A stretch of DNA of 64,000 nt. Source: DATAXP01 sp036272935 (lineage in GTDB: Bacteria > Planctomycetota > Planctomycetia > Pirellulales > PNKZ01). Shown in pieces: positions 50,300 to 58,420 of this stretch. A program made the position numbers and the translations under genes. Numbering within the stretch: position 1 is the first letter of the stretch; each line of letters starts with the position of its first letter. The stretch spans positions 1 through 64,000 of the forward strand of contig DATAXP010000073.1 in the NCBI GenBank assembly GCA_036272935.1, in the 5' to 3' direction. The notes under the pieces were generated by a model. It saw only the letters and a program-made list of their open reading frames with translations, did not search any database and was not told where the DNA came from.

Positions 50300-53263
50300 T
50301 TACTCTCGTGTCACAAACTCATCCAAGTTCATCACTCCCCGCGCCACGGCTATCCACGCTGCGGTCTCGGCCAACTTTGTTTCTCCGGCGCTGCCGATAA
50401 GGCTTGCTGCCGCGTCGAGCTGTTGGCGATAGGCAGTGCGCTCGGCATGGTATAGCTCGCGCAGCACGCGCACCTCGTCGGCCATCGGCTTTCGGGCCAG
50501 GCAAGCCGCGAAAAGCCATTCGATTCGGCCGCGTGTGTCTTCCGGCCCCTCGTCAACCACGCGGCGGCCGAGCACCTGAGCATGTTCAACGAACACCGGG
50601 TCGTTGAGCGTCGTGAGCGCTTGCAGCGGCGTGTTCGAGCGATTGCGCAGCGCGGTACACGCGGTCCCTTCGGGGGCGTCGAACGCCATCAAGCTGGGAT
50701 ACGGATTCGATCGCCGGAAATGCACGTACATGCCGCGGCGATAGAGGGCCGGGGCGTCGCTAGTGGGCCAGATCAGTTCGTACTTGTACTGAATGTCGAG
50801 CACCGATTTGGGAATGACCGGGAACACCGTCGTCCCGCCGAGGGTGCGATCCAGCAGGCCACTGGCCGAGAGGAACAAGTCGCGAACGATTTCCGCCTCG
50901 ACACGGAACCGTCCTTGCCGGGCCGCGAGCGCATTGAGCGGATCGCGTGCCGCCAGCTCGTCGCGGAAATCAGAACTTTGCCGATACGCGCTCGACAGCA
51001 CGATCGTGCGGATCAACTGCTTGCGGCTCCAGGGACGACGGGACTGGGGGCTAGGGGTTGGGGACTTGGCATTCGGCATCTCGCCAGACCCCAGTCCCGC
51101 ACCCCCAGTCCCGCGAACGAAGCTCGCTGCCAGCCAATCGAGCAGTTCGGGATGGCTGGGCTTGTCCCCTTGCACGCCGAAATCGTCGACGGTGGCCACC
51201 AGGCCGCGGCCGAAGAGATGTGCCCAGATGTGGTTTACTGCCACGCGCGCAGTCAATGGATTCGCCGGGTCGGCCAGCCAGCGCGCCAAGTCGAGCCGGT
51301 CGGCGCGGGCGCTGCGCGGCTTGAGCGGCGGCAGGACGGCAGGGGTGCCGGGCTCGACTTCCGGGCCGTGTTGCTTGAAGTCGCCGCGCAGCAGCACATG
51401 CGTCTTGCGCGGGTTGTCGGTGTTCTCCTTGAGCGCCAAGACTTCGGGGTTCGGCAGGTAGCGTTCCTCGGTAAGCAGCAGGCGCAACGCGTCGCGCACT
51501 TCGTCGCGCTTGGCCGGAAGCATCTCGAAAAACTCGGCCACGAGCTGTTGCTCTTCGGCAGAGCGCTCGTCGGCCGGCTTGAGCAGCGCAGCTCTCGGCG
51601 ATTCCGAATCGTCGAGCTGCTCCAGATACGCCCCGGGCGAGACGATGTGTTTTTCGAGTGTCTCGCTGATGACGCCTAGCGAGCTAATGTAGCGTTCGAG
51701 CGACTTGGAATCGTGCCAATCGGGTTTCTTGTCCTTCTTGAACATCCCCTGCACATGGCTGGGGGCCGCGAGGTCTTTTTGCTTGGCGGCCGGCGTGTCG
51801 GCGAGCCATTGTTCCAGCCCCAACGATGCGAGTTGCCGTTGAGCCTCGAGCTGCCGGCGCGACGCGGCCACTGCCGCCTCGATCGCTGCGGGCGATTTCT
51901 CGGTCCCTTCCTTGATCAGGTTGTCGATCATCCGTTGCCGCGCTTGCAGTCCGAGCCATTTGTCGAAGTACGCGGCCAGCGCCAGAGCATAGGTCTGCTT
52001 TTCCGCCGGCGTTCCTGCCAGGTCGATCTCGACTTCTTCCACGTTGTTGAATAGCGCGTAGAAGCGGTAATACTCCTGCTGCGAGATGGGATCGTACTTG
52101 TGGCTGTGGCACTGGGCGCAGCCGAGCGTGAGGCCGAGCATGGCAGAAGCGGACGTGTTCACGCGATCGATCATTTCGCGGTTGCGGTAATCTTCCTTGT
52201 TGATGCCCGACTCGGTGTTCTTGATCGTCATCCGGTGGAAGCCGGTAGCGAGCTGATGATCGAGCGAGGCGTCGGGAAGCAGATCGCCGGCGAGCTGCTC
52301 GGCGAGAAACTGGGCGTACGGCATATCGTCGTTGATCGCCTTGACGACCCAGTCGCGATACCGCCAGGCGTTGGGGCGCACGATGTCGAGCTCGTAGCCG
52401 TTCGAGTCACCATAACGGGCCAGGTCGAGCCAATGTCGCCCCCAGCGCTCGCCGAAGTGCGGCGAGGCCAGCAGCCGATCGACCAGCCGCTCGTAGGCGT
52501 CGGGACGATCGTCGTCGAGGAACGTGCGTTGCTCGTCGGGCGTCGGCAGCAAGCCGATCAGGTCGAGATACAAGCGACGCAGCAGCGTTTCGTTCTTGGC
52601 GCGTGGCGAGGGGGCGACGTGTTCCTGGTCAAGCCGAGCGAGAATGAACGCGTCGATGGGCGAGCGCGACCAGCCTTTGCGATTCACTCGTGGCGGATCG
52701 TGGCGGACGATCGGCTGATACGCCCAGTGCTTCGACAGCGGCGCGTCGGCCGAGCCGTCGTCGGGCCATGCGGCGCCGGCATCGATCCACGCGCGCAACG
52801 ACGCAATCTGTTCGGCCGATAGGGGCTTGCCGGCTTCTTCGGGCGGCATGCGTTCGCTGGCGTCTTCAGCCTCGACGCGTCGCAGCAGTTCACTTTCACC
52901 ACTCTTGCCGGCAACCCATGCGGGGCCTGAGTCGCCGCCGGCGATGGCGTTTGTGCGGCGATCGAGTCGCAAGCCGGCTTCTTGTTTCTCAACACCATGG
53001 CAGCCCGTGCAGTGGGCCGTGAAGATCGGCTGCACGTCGCGGACGAAGTCGATTGATTTTGCTGGCCCCGCGGCAACGGCGGAGGACGCGAACATGACAA
53101 ACAACGCAACCGCCAAGAGCCCTCTCCCGCCGGGAGAGGGCGGGTCGCCGCCGCAGCGACCCGGGTGAGGTAGAACCGTGAGATGACGTCGATACCCGTT
53201 CTCCCGCATCCGCCGTTCGGGCACCTTCTCCCGGAGGGAGAAGGTATGCATTTTTGCGTTCAT
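50300..53263 (-). CDS. DUF1549/DUF1553 cytochrome-like protein with repeat insertions
   Basis: A 987-residue exported protein. PSCyt1 haem motif AHCTGCHGVEKQE (Cys85, Cys88, His89), DUF1549 (SPIDAFILARLDQEHVAPSP ... LGLTLGCAQCHSHKYDPISQ), and C-terminal DUF1553 (ARWLADPANPLTARVAVNHI, STPLQALTTLNDPVFVEHAQ-like NTPLQALTTLND). The ATG at 53263 overlaps the lacI stop (ATGA), which supports it. Residues 7-48 are encoded by repeat 53119-53245 and separate the start from the signal-peptide core (LLAVALFVMFASSAVA). A second in-frame insertion of about 26 residues (51037-51116) splits the FV..WSRKQLIRTIVLSSAYR motif. A TTG near 53115, with GGGAGAGGG in the repeat, could be an alternative start. Confidence 0.85.
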   Translation of the reverse strand: MNAKMHTFSLREKVPERRMRENGYRRHLTVLPHPGRCGGDPPSPGGRGLLAVALFVMFASSAVAAGPAKSIDFVRDVQPIFTAHCTGCHGVEKQEAGLRLDRRTNAIAGGDSGPAWVAGKSGESELLRRVEAEDASERMPPEEAGKPLSAEQIASLRAWIDAGAAWPDDGSADAPLSKHWAYQPIVRHDPPRVNRKGWSRSPIDAFILARLDQEHVAPSPRAKNETLLRRLYLDLIGLLPTPDEQRTFLDDDRPDAYERLVDRLLASPHFGERWGRHWLDLARYGDSNGYELDIVRPNAWRYRDWVVKAINDDMPYAQFLAEQLAGDLLPDASLDHQLATGFHRMTIKNTESGINKEDYRNREMIDRVNTSASAMLGLTLGCAQCHSHKYDPISQQEYYRFYALFNNVEEVEIDLAGTPAEKQTYALALAAYFDKWLGLQARQRMIDNLIKEGTEKSPAAIEAAVAASRRQLEAQRQLASLGLEQWLADTPAAKQKDLAAPSHVQGMFKKDKKPDWHDSKSLERYISSLGVISETLEKHIVSPGAYLEQLDDSESPRAALLKPADERSAEEQQLVAEFFEMLPAKRDEVRDALRLLLTEERYLPNPEVLALKENTDNPRKTHVLLRGDFKQHGPEVEPGTPAVLPPLKPRSARADRLDLARWLADPANPLTARVAVNHIWAHLFGRGLVATVDDFGVQGDKPSHPELLDWLAASFVRGTGGAGLGSGEMPNAKSPTPSPQSRRPWSRKQLIRTIVLSSAYRQSSDFRDELAARDPLNALAARQGRFRVEAEIVRDLFLSASGLLDRTLGGTTVFPVIPKSVLDIQYKYELIWPTSDAPALYRRGMYVHFRRSNPYPSLMAFDAPEGTACTALRNRSNTPLQALTTLNDPVFVEHAQVLGRRVVDEGPEDTRGRIEWLFAACLARKPMADEVRVLRELYHAERTAYRQQLDAAASLIGSAGETKLAETAAWIAVARGVMNLDEFVTRE
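51037..51116. repeat. In-frame palindromic insertion of GGGACTGGGGG-type words
   Basis: GGGACTGGGGGCTAGGGG on the left pairs with CCCCAGTCCCGCACCCCCAG TCCC on the right. It adds about 26 residues (GTGGAGLGSGEMPNAKSPTP...) to the DUF1553 domain without breaking the frame. The words resemble the palindrome at 19837-19908. Confidence 0.7.
53119..53245. repeat. Composite palindrome repeat, family R8 copy 3 (inside a CDS)
   Basis: GCCCTCTCCCGCCGGGAGAGGGC, GGGTCGCCGCCGCAGCGACC C, GGGTGAGG, then GCATCCGCCGTTCGGGCACC and ACCTTCTCCCGGAGGGAGAAGGT. Same words as copies 1 and 2, in opposite orientation. It lies within the first 48 codons of the DUF1549/1553 gene. Confidence 0.85.
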
Positions 53264-54294
53264 GTTGATTCTCGTACGACGAGGCGTGGCCGGATCGTGA
53301 CGATGCGTTGTTCCGGTTCGATCGATTCCCCGGCCGCGACGTGCGACAGCATCTCGATCGCCGCCGCGGCGTAGGCCGCGTGCTGCTGGTCGACCGTCGT
53401 GAGCGCCGGCTCGATGACCGTCGCCAGATCGAGATTGTCGTAGCCGACTGCCGCCACATCGTCGGGCACACGCAGGCCGCGCTGCTTGAGGCGTTGAATC
53501 AGGCGCACGGCCCACACGTCGTCGGCGGCGATGATCGCATCGGCTCGCCGGTCGATCACCAGCACTTCGATCGCACGGTCGATCGACGACTCGTCGGGGA
53601 TGTCTGCTTCGGCCGACCAAATCAGCCGCTCGTCGCAGGAGAGTCCGCGCTCGGCAAGCTCGGCCAGGTAGCCTGCACGGCGAAACGCCATGAACTCATC
53701 GGCGGAGCTCGACAGCAGCAGGCCAATACGCCTCCGGCCGCGATCGACCAGGTGCGCGACCGATTGCCGAACGCCGTCCTCGGTATCGACGCGGACGCAC
53801 AACCCTTCGGTCGTCAAAGGCCGGCCGTGGAAGATCACGTTCTGGCGCCCATCGAACAAAGGGCGCAGCTCGTCGAGATACTGGCGGCGCAAATCGACAA
53901 TGCACAGCACGCCCTCGACACCGCGGCTCTCGAAATCGTCAAGATAACGGGCCGAGAGGCGCGGGTCGCCGTGCACCTGGCCGACGATGAATCGCAAGCC
54001 GCGCTCGATGCCCGCTTGTTCCAACTGCGATAGGCGTGCGAGGTTCGTCGGCCACTGCGAATCGAAGATCACGCCGATCAGATTGCTGCGCACGCCGCGC
54101 AACTGCTGGGCAACGCGGTTGGGCCGATAATTCATCCGGCGGGCGATTGCTTCGACTTTGCGGCGGGTCGCCTCGCCCACCCGGACACTCGAGCTGCCGG
54201 CGCCATTGAGCACATGGGCGGCCGTGACACGCGACACACCGGCGGCGCGGGCGACATCGATCAGACGTACGGCAGAAGGCCGGGCGACGGACAT
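53260..54294 (-). CDS. LacI-family transcriptional regulator
   Basis: A 344-residue regulator. The N-terminal HTH and hinge (VRLIDVARAAGVSRVTAAHV LNG ... RRMNYRPNRVAQQLRGVRSN) is followed by a periplasmic-binding-protein-like sensor domain (LIGVIFDSQWPTNLARLSQL, ADAIIAADDVWAVRLIQRLK, VAAVGYDNLDLATVIEPALT TVDQ). It overlaps the DUF1549/1553 gene by four bases and heads the operon, so it likely controls itself and the downstream exported enzymes in response to a sugar or similar ligand. A promoter with an operator-like palindrome lies just upstream. Confidence 0.9.
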   Translation of the reverse strand: MSVARPSAVRLIDVARAAGVSRVTAAHVLNGAGSSSVRVGEATRRKVEAIARRMNYRPNRVAQQLRGVRSNLIGVIFDSQWPTNLARLSQLEQAGIERGLRFIVGQVHGDPRLSARYLDDFESRGVEGVLCIVDLRRQYLDELRPLFDGRQNVIFHGRPLTTEGLCVRVDTEDGVRQSVAHLVDRGRRRIGLLLSSSADEFMAFRRAGYLAELAERGLSCDERLIWSAEADIPDESSIDRAIEVLVIDRRADAIIAADDVWAVRLIQRLKQRGLRVPDDVAAVGYDNLDLATVIEPALTTVDQQHAAYAAAAIEMLSHVAAGESIEPEQRIVTIRPRLVVREST

Positions 54295-54331
54295 CGTAGG
54301 GCGGGCAGGGAAACGAGCAGGAAGGCAGGCG

Positions 54332-54347
54332 GATTAATCGTGAAATC
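54332..54347 (-). promoter_or_regulatory. Candidate LacI operator
   Basis: Minus strand GATTTCACGATTAATC: outer GATT/AATC half-sites around a central CG-containing core, a layout common in LacI-family operators. It begins directly after the -10 hexamer, where a bound repressor would block RNA polymerase. The palindrome is imperfect, so this is a weak call. Confidence 0.3.
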
Positions 54348-54377
54348 AATCTACCGACCGGAGCAAACCGTTGTCAA
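54348..54377 (-). promoter_or_regulatory. Candidate sigma-70 promoter of the lacI-DUF1549-DUF1501 operon
   Basis: Minus strand TTGACA (54377-54372), 18-bp spacer, TAGATT (54353-54348). The -35 is a perfect consensus. The start site would fall about 45 nt before the lacI ATG, in the gap after the DUF2203 gene. Confidence 0.55.
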
Positions 54378-54398
54378 TCATTTCGGTCCCGCGAGACG

Positions 54399-54875
54399 TT
54401 ACGAGGAGCGCAGGTCGGCCGGGCCGATCGACGTGCCCGTCTCGGCAACCAGCGGCTGCCGCCCCGCAAATCCGGCCTCCAAGTCGTGCCAATACAGCAC
54501 TTCCGGCTCGCCGAGCTTCCAGCACAGATACACGGGGCGGCCATCGATCATTGCAGGGAAATCGACCAATCCATCGGGACCGCTTTTCGGCTCGACGCCG
54601 ATCTGCCGCAGTTCCTCGACATATTCCTGCAACCGTCGGACGTCGCGCTCCAGCTCGTCTTCGATCTGTTCGACTTCCTGGCTGTATACGTCGCCCGGCT
54701 TTCGCTCCCGGCCTCCGGTGAGCGACGACAGACGCTGGCGACGCTCGACCACCTCGCGGTACAGCTCCGCCAGATCTTTCACGATCGCTCGCACCAGCGG
54801 CAGGGCCGCGTTCGCCTGTTCGACCGTAAACAGCCTTCGTCCCGCAAACGGATTTTCGCTCATCGCTTCGCTCAT
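54399..54875 (-). CDS. DUF2203 protein
   Basis: A 158-residue soluble helical protein of the DUF2203 family: RLFTVEQANAALPLVRAIVK DLAELYREV at the start, a long charged helix (QEVEQIEDELERDVRRLQEY), then KSGPDGLVDFPAMIDGRPVY LCWKLGEPEVLYWHDLEAGFAGR. The last block is the family signature. Its function is unknown. It lies downstream of nuoI on the same strand with a 63-bp gap. Confidence 0.82.
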   Translation of the reverse strand: MSEAMSENPFAGRRLFTVEQANAALPLVRAIVKDLAELYREVVERRQRLSSLTGGRERKPGDVYSQEVEQIEDELERDVRRLQEYVEELRQIGVEPKSGPDGLVDFPAMIDGRPVYLCWKLGEPEVLYWHDLEAGFAGRQPLVAETGTSIGPADLRSS

Positions 54876-54938
54876 CTGGCACGAACAGAAAAAAGCTCTG
54901 GTGTGGAATTGGCACCGGCTCTTCCGGCGCGGCTTCGC

Positions 54939-55466
54939 CTACTGATTCGGCCCGCCATGAACCGGGTCGACGATCACCTTCGAGCCGGCCACGGCCGTCG
55001 GGTTCAGCGTTGCCCGCCCCCACGCGATCTCGACCGGCAGCCGCGAGAAATCGACAATGCAGCCGTCGCGGCTGTAACAGCTCAGGTCGTGCGTTGCCCC
55101 CATAAAGATGCAGTCGACCGGGCACGGATCGACACACAACGCGCAGAACATGCACTTCGTGTAGTCGATCGTGAAGCCGGTGATCTTGAAGCCCTTGCCC
55201 TGCGTCACGCGCTCTTTGCCGATGTAGATGCAATCGACCGGGCATGCCTTGGCACACTGGTCGCACGCAATGCACGTTGTCAGATCGTAGCGATGGAAGC
55301 CGCGATAGCGCGGCGCCACCGGCACCGGCAACTCGGGATACTCGAAGTGCTGCGTGAACGTTTTGCGTTCGGGATCGTACGTACGGATCCAGTAGCGCAG
55401 CGTCACGTACATGCCGTGCACCACGGTCACCACCGCATTGGCCACATCTTTGAACCACTGCAACAT
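54939..55466 (-). CDS. nuoI: NADH-quinone oxidoreductase subunit I (NuoI-like)
   Basis: A 175-residue 8Fe ferredoxin-type subunit. Two 4Fe-4S motifs: CIACDQCAKACP (Cys65, 68, 71, 75) and CMFCALCVDPCP (Cys105, 108, 111, 115). It matches complex I NuoI, which passes electrons through clusters N6a/N6b toward quinone at the membrane arm. The start at 55466 gives the family N-terminus (LQWFKDVANAVVTVVHGMYV); an upstream extension to 55559 is not family-like. No other nuo gene is in the window, so complex I genes must be dispersed or the subunit serves another complex. Confidence 0.88.
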   Translation of the reverse strand: MLQWFKDVANAVVTVVHGMYVTLRYWIRTYDPERKTFTQHFEYPELPVPVAPRYRGFHRYDLTTCIACDQCAKACPVDCIYIGKERVTQGKGFKITGFTIDYTKCMFCALCVDPCPVDCIFMGATHDLSCYSRDGCIVDFSRLPVEIAWGRATLNPTAVAGSKVIVDPVHGGPNQ

Positions 55467-56022
55467 GAGTCGGACAATGCCTCGTAGTGGAAGCTCGCCT
55501 CGTAGCGGATCTGCCCGATCGAAAGAATCCTCGCGCACGGACAGCAGCGCGAGCGTCACGTGACGACGACCGGTGACGATGCGGCAGGCACCAGCGCTGG
55601 ATTATAGACGCGCGCGCGGGGGTCGCAAGCAGACGTTGTCGAGTTCGCTGGAACCATCTCGTTGAGCGCGCCAGCGGCAATGCTCGGCATGCATCGTCAC
55701 TGGCGGCGCGACGAGCGGCTCGGCCGAAGCGATGTCGAGTTCAGTCGGCCCCGGCGCTGTTCCGTCGCAGTGTCGAGACGTTCGGCCAGGCGAGGCGTCC
55801 AGTTCTGTCATGCACGATTTTCTTGGTATGTCCATGCGTACACGTTGCCGTGACTGGCTAGTCGAACATCGCAAAACACGCAGGCCAGAACTTTCGGAAG
55901 TCCTTTCAAGCGAAAGTCTTGCGGTCATGCAAGCTGATACGGTCGGCGGTAAAAGCGGGGCCGAGCTACGAAAATCGTACCAAAGCGGTTGAGTTTGGTC
56001 GCCCGCCGCGCTCCGACCTTCC
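55467..56022. other. Intergenic stretch without a supported gene
   Basis: About 550 bp between nuoI (leftward) and the csrA promoter (rightward). Long frames on the minus strand here are Ser/Arg/Pro-rich and lack start signals. Nothing further was recognised. Confidence 0.4.
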
Positions 56023-56050
56023 TTGACTCCCCGCTTTTTGCACGTAGAGT
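56023..56050 (+). promoter_or_regulatory. Candidate sigma-70 promoter of csrA
   Basis: TTGACT (56023-56028), 16-bp spacer, TAGAGT (56045-56050). It implies a leader of about 150 nt before the csrA ATG. Confidence 0.4.
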
Positions 56051-56210
56051 GAATTGAGGCAAATCCTTGCGCACTACCTGCGTTGGAGCCGTGGTGGCTC
56101 TCGTTGGGGAAGAAGCGGGGGAGATCGAACCAAGTTTTTCGCCGGTCGCGAGGTACGCGGAAGACGAACTTTCGGCACACGCTTCGGACCACAAAGCGAA
56201 GGAATGGGCG

Positions 56211-56447
56211 ATGTTGGTTTTATCCCGCAAGAAGAACGAGAGTATCGTGATCAACAACGATATCACCATCGTCGTTGTTGAGATTCGCGGCGACAAAGTG
56301 CGGCTTGGCGTCGAGGCACCCAAGGAGGTGCCGGTGCATCGTCGCGAGGTGTACGACGCGATCCATCGCGGCCAGGCGCCGGGCGAGAACAGCAACGCTA
56401 GCACTCGCAAGCCGACCGAAGCCGACGCAACCGCCGGCGAAGCGTAA
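56211..56447 (+). CDS. csrA: Carbon storage regulator CsrA
   Basis: A 78-residue RNA-binding protein. The core MLVLSRKKNESIVINNDITI VVVEIRGDKVRLGVEAPKEV PVHRREVYDAI is the complete CsrA five-strand fold, including the RNA-contacting first strand (LVLSRK) and VPVHRREV. It binds GGA motifs in mRNA leaders and controls translation and stability. The start at 56211 has AGGA upstream. A disordered Gly/Asn/Thr-rich tail of 25 residues is longer than in E. coli CsrA. A long leader could allow self-regulation. Confidence 0.93.
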   Translation: MLVLSRKKNESIVINNDITIVVVEIRGDKVRLGVEAPKEVPVHRREVYDAIHRGQAPGENSNASTRKPTEADATAGEA

Positions 56448-56505
56448 GCCTCGCGTAGCCGGCTCGCTTGCGCTTCCGCGTTTCATGCGCCACGAGGCCA
56501 AACGC

Positions 56506-56535
56506 TTGACGACTTGCTCCAGCAAGCGTTATACA
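56506..56535 (+). promoter_or_regulatory. Candidate promoter of tRNA-Glu
   Basis: TTGACG (56506-56511), 18-bp spacer, TATACA (56530-56535), 27 bp before the tRNA. The spacer contains an inverted CTTGCT..AGCAAG. Confidence 0.6.
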
Positions 56536-56562
56536 CCGAAGCGACACTAACGTGTGTCTCGC

Positions 56563-56637
56563 GGCCCCGTCGTCTAGCCAGGTCTAGGACACAGGCCTTT
56601 CACGCCTGCAACACGGGTTCGAATCCCGTCGGGGTCA
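56563..56637 (+). tRNA. tRNA-Glu (anticodon UUC)
   Basis: A 75-nt cloverleaf. The acceptor GGCCCCG pairs with CGGGGTC. The anticodon stem ACAGGC/GCCTGC encloses CTTTCAC with TTC at the anticodon, and the T arm is ACGGGTTCGAATCCCGT. CCA is not encoded (the sequence continues TTG). The discriminator base reads A, less usual for tRNA-Glu. Confidence 0.95.
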
Positions 56638-56849
56638 TTGCTGCGCACAGCGTGCTAGCGCTGCGCTTTCCTTGATCGCTTTGTCGCGGCGGCGTCTTCT
56701 CGCTTGGCCACGCAAGCCGAACTCTTTCCGGTGCCAGCATGAAGTTGTGCCGGCTGGAAAGGTTCTCCGGCACGGCGCTCCTGAAAAGGGTGCATGCATT
56801 GCTACTCAAATTACGCTTCCGATTGATTTTTGCCGCGCACAGCAGCCGA

Positions 56850-56875
56850 AAAGCACTCCTAGGGGAGGGTGCTTT
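56850..56875 (+). terminator. Short hairpin in the leader of the HEAT-repeat gene
   Basis: AAAGCAC (56850-56856) pairs with GTGCTTT (56869-56875) around a loop with TCC/GGGAGG. It could end the tRNA transcript or act in the next gene's leader. No long T-run follows. Confidence 0.35.
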
Positions 56876-56931
56876 GGACTAAGCACCGCCGACGCCATTG
56901 TCGGCACGATGATCTTCAAGGAGGAAGACGC

Positions 56932-58395
56932 ATGAGTCGCGCGAAGGGCGTAGTTGTGGCGGCGCTGCTGACCGTTGGCCTCGGCCAGGTTGCGACGACT
57001 GCTCGCGGGCAGGCACCAACGCCGAACATTGTTCCCGCGCCGACCACGCTGTGGAACCGGATGGGCATCCCCAACGGGTTCCAAAAGCTGCGCGACTCGA
57101 TGACCAACCGCAGCGGCAACCGCCCCGGCATGGAGCGCAAGCCGCCATTGAAGCGCATCGGCGACCCGCAGAACCTGATGTCCAAGAACCCGGCCATCAA
57201 GACCGCCGCCGAGATCAAGAACGAAGAGGACCTGAAGAAGCAGAAGATCAAGGCGATCAAGTACCTCGCCAGCATCGGCTGCGGCTGCTATCCGGGCGTC
57301 AAGGAAGCACTGCTGGCCGCCCTGGACGACTGCACCGAGGCGGTGCGGCTCGAAGCGGCCAAGGCGTTCACCACCGCCGCCGGCAACAAGTGCAACGTCT
57401 GCTCGCGCACCTGCTGCGACAACGACGTGCGCACCAAGCTCGCCGAGATCGCCTACGAACTCGACGACCATGGCTGCTTCAAGGAGTCGTCGGCCGAGGT
57501 GCGCCAGGCCGCGCTCCAGGCGCTGCGAGCCTGCTGCGGTGCTCCGTACATTCCTGGTGCCGTGCCCGAAAGCGTGCCCACGCCGCAGCGCGAAGTGCCG
57601 CTCACGCCCGAGCCGGAAGTTCCCGGCGTGCCGACCCCGGCGCCCCCGCCGGAGCCGACCTCGGCTACGATGATCGTCCCGAACAGCATGCACGAAGTCG
57701 CACAGGGTCGCCCTGCCACTCGGCGTCCGGCGCTGTTCGATACGGAGGCGGCCCAATCGCGCGTCGTCCAATCGCACCCGGCCGAGCCGCGCGTGGCCCA
57801 ACGGCGCATGGTCGAGCCGCGAGTGATTGGAACCCCGGTTGCCGAAACCACCGTTATCGAGTCGCAGCCGGTCGAGGCCGCCGAGGTCGAAGCAACGTCG
57901 ATCGAAGCGCCGGAAGCCGCTGAGACAGCTCAGCCTCAGCAGGAAGTGCCCGGTACGCTGCCGGCCGAGACGCCCGCGGTTCCGCTGACCAACGACGCCG
58001 TGTCGAACGAGTCGTCGGTTGAAGCCGCCACGGAGACGGTCATCGAAGCCACTCAGGTTGCCGAGGCCGTGCAAGCCGCGCTCCCGCAAGCGGTCGATTC
58101 GATCTTCGACGGCTCGATCGCTGAGATCGACGCCGAGGCCGGCTACGTGCAGTTGGCGCTCCGCCTGCGGGGAGCGACGCCGCACATCGGCCAGCGGGTC
58201 CGCGTCTATCAGCAGCAGGCCACGCGCCGCGTGCGCCTCGGTGAACTGGAAATCGTTCACAACGAGGCGGGCACCGTCATCGCCCGGCCCCTCAGCGGGC
58301 TCGACCTGGCCCAGGTGTCGAAGGACGACGCGGTGATGGTCCTCTCGACCAAGGCGACGAACGTCGCCAGCCGCACCAGCTACCTCGCCCGCTAA
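56932..58395 (+). CDS. Secreted Cys-containing HEAT-repeat protein
   Basis: A 487-residue exported protein with AAGGAGGA eight bases before the ATG. The signal peptide is MSRAKGVVVAALLTVGLGQV...ARG. Residues 85-210 are HEAT-like helical pairs (KIKAIKYLASIGCGCYPGVK, DDCTEAVRLEAAKAFTTAAG, SSAEVRQAALQALRACCGAP) with many Cys (CNVCSRTCCDN) that may form disulfides or bind metal. A Pro/Glu/Val-rich linker (220-390) leads to a beta-rich C-terminal domain (FDGSIAEIDAEAGYVQLALR, GQRVRVYQQQATRRVRLGEL). The role is unknown; a periplasmic scaffold is inferred. Confidence 0.7.
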   Translation: MSRAKGVVVAALLTVGLGQVATTARGQAPTPNIVPAPTTLWNRMGIPNGFQKLRDSMTNRSGNRPGMERKPPLKRIGDPQNLMSKNPAIKTAAEIKNEEDLKKQKIKAIKYLASIGCGCYPGVKEALLAALDDCTEAVRLEAAKAFTTAAGNKCNVCSRTCCDNDVRTKLAEIAYELDDHGCFKESSAEVRQAALQALRACCGAPYIPGAVPESVPTPQREVPLTPEPEVPGVPTPAPPPEPTSATMIVPNSMHEVAQGRPATRRPALFDTEAAQSRVVQSHPAEPRVAQRRMVEPRVIGTPVAETTVIESQPVEAAEVEATSIEAPEAAETAQPQQEVPGTLPAETPAVPLTNDAVSNESSVEAATETVIEATQVAEAVQAALPQAVDSIFDGSIAEIDAEAGYVQLALRLRGATPHIGQRVRVYQQQATRRVRLGELEIVHNEAGTVIARPLSGLDLAQVSKDDAVMVLSTKATNVASRTSYLAR

Positions 58396-58420
58396 GCATG
58401 CCCGCTTAGTGGCCGCATCC

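Noticed and set aside
45143..53245. CRISPR array
   Set aside because: The repeats are few, long, palindromic and kilobases apart, with no regular spacers and no cas genes.
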